Source of the DNA: Pseudomonas gingeri
GTDB lineage: Bacteria; Pseudomonadota; Gammaproteobacteria; Pseudomonadales; Pseudomonadaceae
Assembly (NCBI RefSeq): GCF_013385635.1
Contig: NZ_JACAPR010000007.1
Location: 155,427 to 219,426, forward strand
DNA: 64,000 nt
Direction: 5' to 3'
Below the pieces are notes generated by a model. It saw only the letters and a program-made list of their open reading frames with translations. It was not told the DNA's origin and did no database searches. Both the position numbers and the translations under genes were made by a program. Position 1 is the first letter of the stretch. Each line of letters starts with the position of its first letter. This document shows, piece after piece, positions 1 to 8,658 of this stretch.

Positions 1-815
1 TCCACACCCAGCAAGCCATCGAATACGGCACCAAGATGGTCGGTGGCGTAACTCCGGGCAAAGGCGGCACCGAGCACCTGGGCCTGCCAGTGTTCAACAC
101 CGTGAAAGACGCTGTAGCAGCCACTGGCGCCACCGCCAGCGTGATCTACGTTCCAGCTCCTTTCTGCAAGGACTCGATCCTGGAAGCGGCATTCGGCGGC
201 ATCAAGCTGATCGTCTGCATCACCGAAGGCATTCCTACCCTGGACATGCTGGACGCCAAAGTTAAGTGCGACGAACTGGGTATCACCCTGATCGGCCCTA
301 ACTGCCCAGGCGTGATCACTCCAGGCGAATGCAAGATCGGCATCATGCCAGGTCACATTCACTTGCCAGGCAAGGTCGGTATCGTTTCCCGTTCCGGCAC
401 CCTGACCTACGAAGCTGTGAAGCAGACCACTGACGCCGGTTTCGGTCAGTCGACCTGCGTCGGCATCGGCGGTGACCCGATCCCGGGTTCGAACTTCATC
501 GACATCCTGAAGCTGTTCCAGGAAGACCCGAAGACCGAAGCGATCGTCATGATCGGTGAGATCGGCGGTTCGGCTGAAGAAGAAGCGGCTGCCTACATCA
601 AGGCTCACGTGACCAAGCCGGTTGTTTCCTACATCGCTGGTGTGACTGCTCCTCCGGGCAAGCGCATGGGCCATGCTGGCGCAATCATCTCTGGCGGCAA
701 AGGCACTGCAGACGAGAAGTTCGCTGCTCTGCAAGACGCAGGCGTGAAAACCGTGCGTTCGCTGGCAGACATCGGCAAGGCCCTGGCCGAGCTGACCGGT
801 TGGGCTGTCAAGTAA
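1..815 (+). CDS. sucD: Succinyl-CoA synthetase alpha subunit (5' end outside window)
   Basis: Partial gene that continues in frame upstream of base 1; codons run from base 3 to the stop at 813-815. The product is the alpha subunit of succinyl-CoA ligase (ADP-forming), which makes the substrate-level phosphorylation step of the TCA cycle with SucC. Visible hallmarks are the N-terminal CoA-binding region (GGVTPGKGG), IGPNCPG, and the phosphohistidine loop MGHAGAI, with the histidine codon at 672-674. About 270 of the usual 290 or so residues are present, so only the extreme N-terminus is missing. It is followed by a clear terminator, consistent with being the last gene of the suc operon. Confidence 0.97.
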   Translation, partial: HTQQAIEYGTKMVGGVTPGKGGTEHLGLPVFNTVKDAVAATGATASVIYVPAPFCKDSILEAAFGGIKLIVCITEGIPTLDMLDAKVKCDELGITLIGPNCPGVITPGECKIGIMPGHIHLPGKVGIVSRSGTLTYEAVKQTTDAGFGQSTCVGIGGDPIPGSNFIDILKLFQEDPKTEAIVMIGEIGGSAEEEAAAYIKAHVTKPVVSYIAGVTAPPGKRMGHAGAIISGGKGTADEKFAALQDAGVKTVRSLADIGKALAELTGWAVK

Positions 816-844
816 GCCTCGCGCTTAGCTGACGCTCCACCAGC

Positions 845-868
845 AAAGGCCACCTTCGGGTGGCCTTT
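845..868 (+). terminator. Rho-independent terminator after sucD
   Basis: AAAGGCCACC TTCG GGTGGCCTTT is a perfect ten-base-pair stem with a TTCG tetraloop, 30 bp after the sucD stop. It closes the sucD transcription unit. Confidence 0.85.
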
Positions 869-908
869 GTGCTTTGTGGGTAGGGGAAAGGCCTGTGTCG
901 TTTGTGCT

Positions 909-988
909 GGCCTCTTCGCGGGCAAGCCCGCTCCCACAGATTTTATGTGTACGACGCGGACACTGTGTGTGCGGGCTTGCCCGCGAAG
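909..988. repeat. REP pair (REPIN-like), inverted
   Basis: Two inverted copies of the Pseudomonas REP palindrome (core CGGGCAAGCCCG and CGGGCTTGCCCG) lie at about 909-939 and 969-988, separated by roughly 30 bp. The gap between sucD and brnQ (816-1233) otherwise holds only the sucD terminator and, presumably, the brnQ promoter, which I could not place with confidence. Open reading frames across this repeat are spurious. Confidence 0.8.
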
Positions 989-1233
989 GTATCACTACAG
1001 GCTGCACCAATTTCATACGAAAACGCGACAGGGAAGTGTCGCTTATCGGACAACGCGCCCTCTAACAGTGCGTTTTCCGCGCAAATTCGTTAGTCTGGCA
1101 GCCATTTTGCGCTTGCTCCCCAAAAGGGATCGGCGCGCTAAACGGGTCAACCTCAAACGGGTCGACAGCATTTCCCTCACCCCACGGGAAATCCCTCTCT
1201 AAATTCCGATTCAGCAGTGTGGTATTTCCTTAA

Positions 1234-2547
1234 ATGAAAGTGTTGAAAGGCCAGGACATCCTGGCACTTGGTTTTATGACGTTTGCCCTGTTCGTCGGGG
1301 CCGGCAATATCATCTTCCCCCCTATCGTCGGCCTGCAGTCCGGGCCCCATGTCTGGCTGGCGGCGCTGGGTTTCCTGATTACCGCGGTCGGCCTGCCGGT
1401 CATCACCGTGGTTGCCCTGGCCAAGGTCGGCGGCGCCATGGACGCCTTGAGCAGCCCGATCGGCAAGCTCGCTGGCGGTGTGCTGGCGGCGGTCTGCTAC
1501 CTGGCGGTCGGCCCGTTGTTCGCCACGCCACGGACCGCGACCGTGTCCTTTGAAGTCGGCCTGGCGCCGTTGACCGGCGAAAGTCCGCTGGCGCTGTTCC
1601 TCTACAGTTCGGTGTATTTCCTGCTGGTGTTCTTCATCTCCCTGTACCCGGGGCGCCTGCTGGATACCGTCGGGCGCTTTCTCGCCCCGCTGAAGATCAT
1701 TGCCCTGGCGGTACTGGGTATCGCCGCGTTTGCCTTGCCGGCGGGGGATATCGGTGTCGCCACGCCTGAATACGTGGCGGCGCCGTTTTCCCAGGGCTTT
1801 ATCAATGGCTACCTGACCATGGATACCCTCGGTGCCCTGGTGTTCGGTATCGTCATCGTCAATGCCATCCGCTCCCGTGGGGTCGAGTCGCCGCGCCTGA
1901 TCACCCGCTACGCGATCATCGCCGGACTGATCGCCGGTATCGGCCTGGCGCTGGTGTATATCAGCCTGTTCCGCCTGGGCTCGGGCAGCCATGAAGTGGC
2001 GGTCGGTGCCACCAACGGTGCGGCGGTACTGCATGCGTATGTGCAACATACCTTCGGTTCACTGGGCAGCGGTTTCCTCGCGGTGCTGATTTCCCTGGCT
2101 TGCCTGGTGACGGCGGTCGGCCTGACCTGTGCCTGCGCCGAGTACTTCAGCCGTGTGTTGCCGCTGTCGTACAAGAGCCTGGTGATCATCCTGGCGGCGT
2201 TTTCGCTGCTGGTGTCGAACCTGGGGCTGACCAAGCTGATCGCGTTCTCGATTCCGGTGCTGACGGCGATCTATCCGCCCTGCATCGCCCTGGTGGCGTT
2301 GAGCTTCTGCCAGTCGTTCTGGCACTCCCAGGGGCGTATCGTCGGGCCGGTGATGCTGGTGGCGTTCCTGTTCGGGATGGTCGATGCGCTCAAGGGCGCC
2401 GGTCTGGCGGACTGGATGCCTGCGCAGCTGTCCCATTTGCCGCTGAGCGAGCAGGGACTGGCCTGGCTGGTGCCTTCGGTGATCATGCTGGCGGTGGTCG
2501 TGGTGATCGACCGTATGCTCGGCAAACGCAGCGAAGCGCTCGCCTGA
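1234..2547 (+). CDS. brnQ: Branched-chain amino acid transport system II carrier protein
   Basis: A 437-residue, very hydrophobic inner-membrane protein of the LIVCS family, which imports leucine, isoleucine and valine with a cation. The N-terminus [18 protein letters not shown] and the GAGNIIFPP motif in the first membrane span are characteristic of BrnQ/BraB. About twelve membrane segments are expected and hydrophobic stretches run the full length; size matches the family. It is a single-gene unit: a REP pair lies upstream and a palindromic element plus a terminator follow immediately. Sodium versus proton coupling (BraB or BraZ type) cannot be decided from sequence reading alone. Confidence 0.93.
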   Translation: MKVLKGQDILALGFMTFALFVGAGNIIFPPIVGLQSGPHVWLAALGFLITAVGLPVITVVALAKVGGAMDALSSPIGKLAGGVLAAVCYLAVGPLFATPRTATVSFEVGLAPLTGESPLALFLYSSVYFLLVFFISLYPGRLLDTVGRFLAPLKIIALAVLGIAAFALPAGDIGVATPEYVAAPFSQGFINGYLTMDTLGALVFGIVIVNAIRSRGVESPRLITRYAIIAGLIAGIGLALVYISLFRLGSGSHEVAVGATNGAAVLHAYVQHTFGSLGSGFLAVLISLACLVTAVGLTCACAEYFSRVLPLSYKSLVIILAAFSLLVSNLGLTKLIAFSIPVLTAIYPPCIALVALSFCQSFWHSQGRIVGPVMLVAFLFGMVDALKGAGLADWMPAQLSHLPLSEQGLAWLVPSVIMLAVVVVIDRMLGKRSEALA

Positions 2548-2550
2548 CAT

Positions 2551-2623
2551 GGACGCTCTGCGTCCGCTTCTGTGACGCAGAGCGTCACGGGCTGCATTCC
2601 CACGCTGGAGCGTGGGAACGATC
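2551..2623. repeat. Partial copy of the GATCGTTCCC palindromic element
   Basis: Starts 3 bp after the brnQ stop. It holds the inner pair GGACGCTCTGCGTCC and GACGCAGAGCGTC, then the right end CCCACGCTGGAGCGTGGG and AACGATC. The left outer palindrome found in the other five copies of this window is absent, so this copy is truncated. Confidence 0.8.
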
Positions 2624-2644
2624 AATACAGGCACCAGGCAAAAT

Positions 2645-2672
2645 AAAACCCGCACAAAGCGGGTTTTATTTT
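2645..2672. terminator. Bidirectional terminator between brnQ and lipoprotein gene
   Basis: AAAACCCGC ACAAA GCGGGTTTT with T-runs readable on both strands. It serves the convergent brnQ (+) and small lipoprotein (-) genes. Confidence 0.85.
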
Positions 2673-2719
2673 GCGTGAAGGTTTTTGCCGGTGAGTCCTT
2701 GCAAGAACCTCCGGGGCAA

Positions 2720-2965
2720 TCAGGAGCCGGTGGCTTCCTTGGATTGCTCTTCGGCAGCCGCTTTGCTGGATTCAGCCTGAGCTTTGGCGGCTTCGGCGTT
2801 TTCCTTCGCAGCATCGTTCACCTTATCCTGAGCTTCGTTCATTTTTTGCTGAGCTTGCTCGGCGTGTTGATTTGCGTCTTGAGCTTTGTCCTCTGATTTT
2901 TTATCGCAGGCAGCGAGACCCAGAGAAGCGGTCAGCATCAAGGCAATAGCTAAAGTCTTACGCAT
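2720..2965 (-). CDS. Small Ala/Glu-rich lipoprotein
   Basis: An 81-residue protein with a lipoprotein signal: MRKTLAIALMLTASLGLAAC has the lipobox LAAC with the acylated cysteine at residue 20. The mature part is almost entirely Ala, Glu, Lys, Gln and Asp (repeats such as QDKVNDAAKENAEAAKAQAE), predicting one long charged helix or coiled coil in the periplasm. The start at 2965 is chosen over upstream in-frame starts because AAGGAG sits 7 bases before it and the signal peptide begins there. The specific role is unknown; such Lpp-like or stress-type lipoproteins may interact with peptidoglycan or the outer membrane. A candidate AlgU-type promoter lies just upstream. Confidence 0.8.
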   Translation of the reverse strand: MRKTLAIALMLTASLGLAACDKKSEDKAQDANQHAEQAQQKMNEAQDKVNDAAKENAEAAKAQAESSKAAAEEQSKEATGS

Positions 2966-3004
2966 GGGGTATTGCTCCTTTGTGGAAATAGTTACTACTG
3001 GCCG

Positions 3005-3032
3005 TTCGAACTCGCCCGTAAGGGTTAAGTTC
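3005..3032 (-). promoter_or_regulatory. Candidate AlgU (sigma-22/RpoE-type) promoter of the small lipoprotein
   Basis: Read on the minus strand there is GAACTT (3032-3027), a 17-base spacer, then TCGAA (3009-3005), close to the AlgU consensus GAACTT-N16/17-TCTRA recalled from the literature. It lies 40 bp upstream of the lipoprotein start. One mismatch in the -10; functional status is inference. Confidence 0.4.
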
Positions 3033-3129
3033 CTTGATTTGCAAAGATATATAACTATTTCGGGTGCGGAACTTTTGCCAATTGTGCCGATTCTATCGTC
3101 GCCGCTATTCATATGAGATGTGTCATTAC

Positions 3130-3606
3130 ATGAGCCAAAACCCCGTTTTTGAGCGCGCCACGCGCTTTCTCGGTGCACTCAGGCATTGCCAGGTTCTCGG
3201 GCTTTCCCTGCACAGCGCCGATGCTCGGGGATTGACCCTGATCCTGCCCTACAGCCCGCATATCGTCGGCGACCCGCAGACCGGCGTGATCCATGGCGGC
3301 GCCCTTGCATCGCTGATGGACACCGCCTGCGGCATGGCCACCTTGTGCGTCCTGCCCGAGTTCGAAGTCTGTCCGACCCTCGACCTGCGGATCGACTACA
3401 TGCACCCCGCGCAACCCCAGCAGGACGTCTACGGCTTCGCCGAATGCTATCGGGTCACCCGCGACATCATCTTTGCCCGTGGTTTTGCCTATCAGGACGA
3501 TCCCGCCAACCCCATCGCCCATGTGGTCGGCACCTTCATGCGCATGGGCAAGGGCATCAAGGGCACCCAGCGCTTCGCTGGCTCGATCGGCGTAGGGGCG
3601 GCATGA
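3130..3606 (+). CDS. PaaI-family hotdog thioesterase (first of a tandem pair)
   Basis: 158 residues if started at the ATG at 3130 (MSQNPVFERATRF); an in-frame ATG at 3118 would add four residues. The hotdog-fold thioesterase signature is visible as TGVIHGGALASLMDTACGMA, with the HGG-x-x-x-x-x-x-D pattern of the PaaI/YbdB family, followed by TLDLRIDYMHPA. Such enzymes hydrolyse acyl-CoA or aryl-CoA thioesters in the cytoplasm. Its stop overlaps the start of the next gene by four bases (ATGA), so the two are translationally coupled and probably act together, possibly as a heterodimer. Substrate cannot be inferred. Confidence 0.85.
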   Translation: MSQNPVFERATRFLGALRHCQVLGLSLHSADARGLTLILPYSPHIVGDPQTGVIHGGALASLMDTACGMATLCVLPEFEVCPTLDLRIDYMHPAQPQQDVYGFAECYRVTRDIIFARGFAYQDDPANPIAHVVGTFMRMGKGIKGTQRFAGSIGVGAA

Positions 3607-4058
3607 GCAGCGACTTCAAGGACCTGCTCCAGCAGGCGCACCAGCAAGGCGACTACGGCCAGCTCCTGCAACGGATTCCCTATGCCAAGCTGATCGGCAT
3701 CGAATGCTCCCGGCTGGGGGACGAGTTGCTGTTCCGCCTGCCGGCGAGCAAGGACAATATTGGTAACCCTTTGTTGCCGGCGATCCATGGCGGTGTCATC
3801 GCCGGCTTCATGGAACTGGCAGCGGCGCTGCACCTGCTGGTCTTCACCGGCTCGCCCGGAGTGCCCAAGGTCATCGACTTCTCCCTCGACTACCTGCGCG
3901 CCGGGCAGTTTCGCGATACCTATGCCAAATGCCAGGTCTGTCGCCAGGGCCGACGGGTGGCGAATGTCGCCATTACCGCCTGGCAGAGCACCGAGGCGGA
4001 GCCGATTGCCACCGCGCGAGCCCACTTCAAGATCGAGGAAACGTTGCCGGGCACTTGA
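3603..4058 (+). CDS. PaaI-family hotdog thioesterase (second of a tandem pair)
   Basis: 151 residues from the ATG at 3603, which overlaps the previous stop. The hotdog motif is present but diverged: [19 protein letters not shown] keeps HGG but has Glu where the first copy has Asp, the variation seen between thioesterase subfamilies. [12 protein letters not shown] matches the substrate-tunnel strand. The pair probably arose by duplication, although the sequences are now quite different. It precedes htpG by 88 bases; whether htpG has its own heat-shock promoter there I could not tell. Confidence 0.82.
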   Translation: MSSDFKDLLQQAHQQGDYGQLLQRIPYAKLIGIECSRLGDELLFRLPASKDNIGNPLLPAIHGGVIAGFMELAAALHLLVFTGSPGVPKVIDFSLDYLRAGQFRDTYAKCQVCRQGRRVANVAITAWQSTEAEPIATARAHFKIEETLPGT

Positions 4059-4146
4059 AATCCCCACCATAGCCCCCAACTTTGATGACAACCCGCCGCC
4101 AACCCTCCGGGAGCGGCCACTGCCATCCAATTGGAGTTTGATGACC

Positions 4147-6051
4147 ATGAGTGTGGAAACTCAAAAGGAAACCCTGGGCTTCCAGACCGAGGTGAAGCAA
4201 TTGCTGCACCTCATGATCCATTCGCTGTATTCCAACAAGGAAATCTTCCTTCGCGAATTGATCTCCAACGCCTCCGACGCTGTCGACAAATTACGTTTCG
4301 AAGCCCTGTCCAAGCCTGAGTTGCTGGAAGGTGGCGCCGAACTGAAAATCCGTGTGAGCTTCGACAAGGACGCCAAGACCGTCACCCTCGAAGACAACGG
4401 TATCGGCATGAGCCGCGACGATGTGATCACCCACCTGGGGACCATCGCCAAGTCGGGCACCGCCGATTTCATGAAGAACCTCTCGGGCGACCAGAAAAAG
4501 GATTCGCACCTGATCGGCCAGTTCGGCGTGGGCTTCTACTCGGCCTTTATCGTCGCCGACCAGGTTGAAGTGTTCAGCCGCCGTGCCGGCCTGTCGGCCA
4601 GCGAAGGCGTGCACTGGTCTTCCAGGGGCGAGGGCGAGTTCGAAGTCGCCACCGTCGAGAAGGCTGATCGTGGTACCCGCATCGTCCTGCACCTGAAGTC
4701 CGCTGAAGACGAGTTCGCCGATGGCTGGCGCCTGCGCAACATCATCAAGAAGTACTCTGACCATATCGCCCTGCCGATCGAGCTGCCGAAAGAAGCCGCG
4801 GCCGCCGAAGGGGAAGAGAAGCTGGCGCTGGAGTGGGAGACCGTCAACCGCGCCAGTGCCCTGTGGACCCGTCCGCGCACCGAGGTTGCGGATGCGGAAT
4901 ACCAGGAGTTCTACAAGCACATCGCCCATGACTACGAGAACCCGCTGAGCTGGAGCCACAACAAGGTCGAAGGCAAGCTGGAATACAGCTCGCTGCTCTA
5001 CGTGCCGGCCCGTGCACCGTTCGACCTGTACCAGCGCGAAGCGCCGAAAGGCCTCAAGCTGTATGTCCAGCGTGTCTTCGTCATGGACCAGGCCGAGTCC
5101 TTCCTGCCGCTGTACCTGCGTTTCATCAAGGGTGTGGTCGACTCCAACGACCTGTCCCTGAACGTTTCGCGGGAAATCCTGCAGAAAGACCCGATCATCG
5201 ACTCGATGAAGTCGGCGTTGACCAAGCGTGTCCTCGACATGCTGGAAAAACTGGCGAAGAACGAGCCCGAGCAATACAAGGGCTTCTGGAAGAACTTCGG
5301 CCAGGTCATGAAAGAAGGCCCGGCCGAGGATTTCGCCAACAAGGAAAAAATCGCCGGTCTGCTGCGTTTCGCCTCCACCCAGGGCGAAGAAGGCGAGCAG
5401 GTGGTGTCCCTGGCCGAGTACCTGGCACGCGCCAAGGAAGGCCAGGACAAGATCTACTTCCTGACTGGCGAAACCTACGCCCAGGTCAAGAACAGCCCGC
5501 ACCTGGAAGTCTTCCGCAAGAAAGGCATCGAAGTGCTGCTGCTGACCGATCGCATCGACGAGTGGCTGATGAGCTACCTCAACGAATTCGACGGCAAGAG
5601 CTTTGTCGACGTGGCACGGGGTGACCTGGACCTGGGCAACCTGGACTCGGAAGAGGACAAGAAGGCTGCCGAGGAGGTCGCCAAGACCAAGGAAGGCCTG
5701 GTGGAGCGCCTCAAGACCGCCCTGGGCGATGCCGTCAGCGAAGTGCGGGTTTCCCACCGCCTGACCGACTCGCCGGCGATCCTGGCCATCGGTGAGCAGG
5801 ACCTGGGCCTGCAGATGCGCCAGATCCTCGAAGCCAGCGGGCAGAAGGTTCCGGATTCCAAGCCGATCTTCGAATTCAACCCGACCCACCCATTGATCGA
5901 GAAGCTCGATGCCGAGCCGGACGAGGACCGCTTCGGCGACCTGTCCCATATCCTGCTCGACCAGGCGGCCCTGGCGGCCGGTGACAGCTTGAAGGACCCG
6001 GCGGCCTATGTGCGTCGACTGAACAAGCTGCTGGTTGAACTGTCGGTTTGA
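4147..6051 (+). CDS. htpG: Molecular chaperone HtpG (Hsp90)
   Basis: 634 residues from the ATG at 4147 ([20 protein letters not shown]), the same length and N-terminus as other Pseudomonas HtpG; an ATG two codons upstream at 4141 is an alternative. It is the ATP-dependent cytosolic Hsp90 chaperone. The N-terminal GHKL ATPase shows [16 protein letters not shown] and GQFGVGFYS; the middle domain has [10 protein letters not shown] with the catalytic-loop arginine; the C-terminal dimerisation domain follows and there is no eukaryotic-type EEVD tail. A GGAG ribosome site sits at 4132-4135. A strong terminator follows, so it is the end of its transcription unit. Confidence 0.97.
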   Translation: MSVETQKETLGFQTEVKQLLHLMIHSLYSNKEIFLRELISNASDAVDKLRFEALSKPELLEGGAELKIRVSFDKDAKTVTLEDNGIGMSRDDVITHLGTIAKSGTADFMKNLSGDQKKDSHLIGQFGVGFYSAFIVADQVEVFSRRAGLSASEGVHWSSRGEGEFEVATVEKADRGTRIVLHLKSAEDEFADGWRLRNIIKKYSDHIALPIELPKEAAAAEGEEKLALEWETVNRASALWTRPRTEVADAEYQEFYKHIAHDYENPLSWSHNKVEGKLEYSSLLYVPARAPFDLYQREAPKGLKLYVQRVFVMDQAESFLPLYLRFIKGVVDSNDLSLNVSREILQKDPIIDSMKSALTKRVLDMLEKLAKNEPEQYKGFWKNFGQVMKEGPAEDFANKEKIAGLLRFASTQGEEGEQVVSLAEYLARAKEGQDKIYFLTGETYAQVKNSPHLEVFRKKGIEVLLLTDRIDEWLMSYLNEFDGKSFVDVARGDLDLGNLDSEEDKKAAEEVAKTKEGLVERLKTALGDAVSEVRVSHRLTDSPAILAIGEQDLGLQMRQILEASGQKVPDSKPIFEFNPTHPLIEKLDAEPDEDRFGDLSHILLDQAALAAGDSLKDPAAYVRRLNKLLVELSV

Positions 6052-6062
6052 TCACGCTGTAG

Positions 6063-6087
6063 AAAAACCCGCTTCGGCGGGTTTTTT
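6063..6087 (+). terminator. Rho-independent terminator after htpG
   Basis: AAAAACCCGC TTCG GCGGGTTTTTT, 11 bp after the htpG stop. Confidence 0.9.
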
Positions 6088-6116
6088 AATTTCCAGATGT
6101 CCTTGCGGAGTGTGCA

Positions 6117-6845
6117 ATGAGCCAAATCACTGTGAGTTCTGTGGTCTATCAGATTGATGGCCAGTCCTATGAGGGCCGCCTGGCTTTCGACGCCAGTCAC
6201 CAGGGCACGCGCCCGGGGCTGTTGATGGCACCCAACTGGATGGGTGTCAGCGCTGGTGCGGAAAAGATTGCCGAGGCCGTGGCTGGCAAAGGCTATGTGG
6301 TGCTGATCGCCGACCTCTATGGCCAGTCGGTTCGCCCACAGAACGGCGACGAGGCGGGTGCGGCGATGATGCCGTTGAAGAACGACCGGGCCGAGCTGCG
6401 CAAGCGCATGCAGGCCGCGTTCGAAGCGCTGCAGGGGCAGGGCCTGGCGGCGGTGGATACCTCGAAGCTGGCGACCTTCGGTTTCTGCTTCGGCGGTTGC
6501 TGCTCGCTGGAGCTGGCCCGTACCGGCGCGCCGCTGAAAGCGGCGGTTTCGTTCCATGGCACACTGGATACGCCGAACCCGGCGGATGCGCGCAACATCA
6601 AGGGCTCGGTCCTGGTGCTGCACGGCGCTTCCGACCCGTTGGTGGCGAAGGAACAACTGCCGGCATTCGAAGACGAGATGAACGCCGCCGGTGTCGATTG
6701 GCAATTGTTGAGCTACGGCGGCGCGGTGCACTCGTTCACTGATCCGCATGCCAACGTGCCGGGCAAGATGATGTACGACGCGAAGACCGCCAGCCGCGCC
6801 TTCGTATCGATGCATAACCTGCTGGAAGAAGTGTTCAAGGGCTGA
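6117..6845 (+). CDS. Dienelactone hydrolase family protein
   Basis: 242 residues with the alpha/beta hydrolase fold of the dienelactone hydrolase family. The cysteine-type nucleophile elbow is visible in FGFCFGG, the acid in LHGASDPLV and the histidine in AVHSFTDP near the C-terminus, so a Cys-Asp-His triad is complete. Classical members open dienelactones in chlorocatechol breakdown, but this copy is isolated, with no catabolic neighbours, and is probably a general ester or lactone hydrolase. The gene starts 30 bp after the htpG terminator. Confidence 0.9.
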   Translation: MSQITVSSVVYQIDGQSYEGRLAFDASHQGTRPGLLMAPNWMGVSAGAEKIAEAVAGKGYVVLIADLYGQSVRPQNGDEAGAAMMPLKNDRAELRKRMQAAFEALQGQGLAAVDTSKLATFGFCFGGCCSLELARTGAPLKAAVSFHGTLDTPNPADARNIKGSVLVLHGASDPLVAKEQLPAFEDEMNAAGVDWQLLSYGGAVHSFTDPHANVPGKMMYDAKTASRAFVSMHNLLEEVFKG

Positions 6846-6865
6846 GCCTTGTTGCGGCCATGAGG

Positions 6866-7051
6866 GCCTCTTCGCGGGCAAGCCGACTCCTACAGGTTGT
6901 TGATCGTTCCCACGCTCCGCGTGGGAACGCCTCTCTGGACGCTCTGCGTCCGCTGTTGTGACGCGGAGCGTCACGGGCTGCATGCCCACGCGGAGCGTGG
7001 GAACGATCTATAAATTCACCGCCGCCATCGCCGGCAAGCCGGCTCCCACAG
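6866..7051. repeat. REP pair split by a GATCGTTCCC element
   Basis: A REP palindrome (TTCGCGGGCAAGCC) lies at 6870-6895 and an inverted partner (GCCGGCAAGCCGGCTCCCACA) at about 7028-7051. Between them, at 6902-7008, sits a complete copy of the GATCGTTCCC element: left palindrome CCCACGCTCCGCGTGGG, inner GGACGCTCTGCGTCC and GACGCGGAGCGTC, right palindrome CCCACGCGGAGCGTGGG, ending GAACGATC. The arrangement looks like an insertion into a REPIN. Confidence 0.75.
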
Positions 7052-7066
7052 GTTTTGCGGCGCCCG

Positions 7067-7936
7067 CTAGAGGCGGGTCGGCAATTCGATCCGCTCGCTT
7101 TCCCCCGGCACCGTCGGCCAGTCCCCGGCCGCCCAGCGTGTCCGGGCCTGATCGATCAATGTCGGATCGCTGGCGACGAAGTTCCAGTTCATCCGCCGTG
7201 GCCCATCCAGCGGCGCCCCGCCAATCACCACCAGGTGACACTCACCCGCGGCGAACAACGTGGGGCTTTCCCCGCCTGCCAGCACCACCAGGCTGCGCGC
7301 TTCCAAGGGCTCACCGTCCAGCTCGGCTTCACCTTCCAGCACATACAGCGCCCGTTCCTCATGTTCATCGGGGATCAACAGGGTGGTCGCCGTGTCCATC
7401 CACACCTCGGCATATACCGTGGGCGACAACACCGGCACCGGTGACGTCAGGCAAAAGCCGCTGCCGGCGATCAGGCGGATCCTGACCCCCAGGTTGTCGC
7501 TGGTGGGCAGGCTGGCCGCGGGGTGATGGCTGTAGTGCCCCAGCCCCTGTTCATGCGTCCTCGGCGATGCCAGCCAGACCTGCAGGCCATGCAGGGTGGA
7601 ACCACTGGCCGTCAGTTCGGCCGGTGTACGTTCGACATGGGCAATGGCGCTGCCGGCGGTCATCCAGCTCACTGCGCCGGGGCCTACCCGCTGGTCGGAA
7701 CCGAGGCTGTCCTTGTGCAGCAGTTCGCCTTCGAAGAGGTAGGTCAGGGTCGACAGGCCGATATGCGGATGCTGCCGGATATTCATGCCGCTGCCCGGTG
7801 GGTAGCGGGTTTCCAGCATATGGTCGAAAAACACGAAGGGTCCGACGCTGCGGCACTGGGCCGAGGGCAGGGGGCGCAGGATCGGTTGGCCTTCGACATC
7901 CTCGGCGCGAGGGCGGATCACCAGCGGTGTGTTCAT
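7067..7936 (-). CDS. Pirin family protein
   Basis: 289 residues, bicupin fold. The N-terminal cupin carries the metal ligands of pirins: His56 and His58 in RQHPHIGLSTL, then His100 and Glu102 in IAHVE. The FFDHM and WMTAGSAIAH segments are family hallmarks. Bacterial pirins include quercetin 2,3-dioxygenases and redox- or metal-linked regulators; which applies here is not visible. The C-terminal cupin (DEHEERALYVLEGEAELDGE) is also complete. It precedes nothing in its own direction; osmC-like lies upstream on the same strand at 60 bp spacing, so the two may be co-transcribed. Confidence 0.92.
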   Translation of the reverse strand: MNTPLVIRPRAEDVEGQPILRPLPSAQCRSVGPFVFFDHMLETRYPPGSGMNIRQHPHIGLSTLTYLFEGELLHKDSLGSDQRVGPGAVSWMTAGSAIAHVERTPAELTASGSTLHGLQVWLASPRTHEQGLGHYSHHPAASLPTSDNLGVRIRLIAGSGFCLTSPVPVLSPTVYAEVWMDTATTLLIPDEHEERALYVLEGEAELDGEPLEARSLVVLAGGESPTLFAAGECHLVVIGGAPLDGPRRMNWNFVASDPTLIDQARTRWAAGDWPTVPGESERIELPTRL

Positions 7937-7996
7937 GGGGGCTTCCAGGCTCGGCGGGCAATGCGCAGAGCATAACCCGCTTTTTCGCCGTTGCCC

Positions 7997-8413
7997 TTAC
8001 TGGCTGAAGGCGCCTTCGGAGAGCAGGGTTTCGATGCTGACTTCGCTGGTAGTCATCAATTTGTGGATCGGGCAGCGATCGGCGACCTTATGCAACTCGT
8101 CGCGCTGGGCGTCGCTCAGCACGCCCTTGAGGGTGAGCTTGACCAGCAGGCCATATTTGCCCTTCTGTTCCTGGCTGTTGTCGCGCTTGACCTCCACCGT
8201 GACGCCGGTCAGCGGGATGCCTTTCTTCTGGGCGTAGAGCTTCAGGGTCAGGGCCTTGCACGCCCCCAGCGCGGCATCGAAGTAGTCGTGGGGTTCCGGT
8301 GCGGAGCCTTCGCCTCCGGCGGTCCTGGGCACATCGGCGAACAACTGATGATCATCGATCTGCACGCTGTGACGAAAACCTTCGCTCGATTCGGTGTTGA
8401 TGGTGATGGTCAT
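7997..8413 (-). CDS. OsmC family protein (peroxiredoxin-like)
   Basis: 138 residues from the ATG at 8413 (MTITINTESSEGF), preferred over an ATG four codons upstream because GAGG lies six bases before it. OsmC/Ohr fold with the two redox cysteines conserved: Cys52 in LGACKALT and Cys114 in ADRCPIHKL. OsmC proteins reduce organic hydroperoxides. This is the general OsmC-like branch rather than Ohr proper, judged from the CKALTLKLYAQ helix. The upstream 245 bp (8414-8658) are shared with a divergent chemotaxis receptor gene and hold a short hairpin but no promoter I can place. Confidence 0.88.
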   Translation of the reverse strand: MTITINTESSEGFRHSVQIDDHQLFADVPRTAGGEGSAPEPHDYFDAALGACKALTLKLYAQKKGIPLTGVTVEVKRDNSQEQKGKYGLLVKLTLKGVLSDAQRDELHKVADRCPIHKLMTTSEVSIETLLSEGAFSQ

Positions 8414-8658
8414 GACAAGCCTCATGGAGAGTGTGACGGGAAAAGACCCTGAACCTTATAGAACACTCCCTCGGGACGGTGTTCAGCTTTTTTAGCGTGC
8501 GCGCCCCATTGCGCAACGCACATCGGACTTCCTGGGCGTTTTGATATCACGCTTTCGTCTAACGCAAATACGGCAAATGCCTCTACCGTTGAAGGGCGGC
8601 GTGCTGCATGACCAATGCAGCGTTTTTTGGATGAAGTGCTGGGAAGGGAAGCGAATCG

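Noticed and set aside
867..1202. 111-codon ORF after sucD
   Set aside because: It runs through the REP pair; composition is that of the repeat, with no ribosome site or family match.
8461..8490. Terminator-like hairpin GAACAC ... GTGTTC followed by T-run upstream of the chemotaxis receptor
   Set aside because: Nothing transcribed on the plus strand ends there; it lies between divergent genes. Kept only as a possible structural palindrome.
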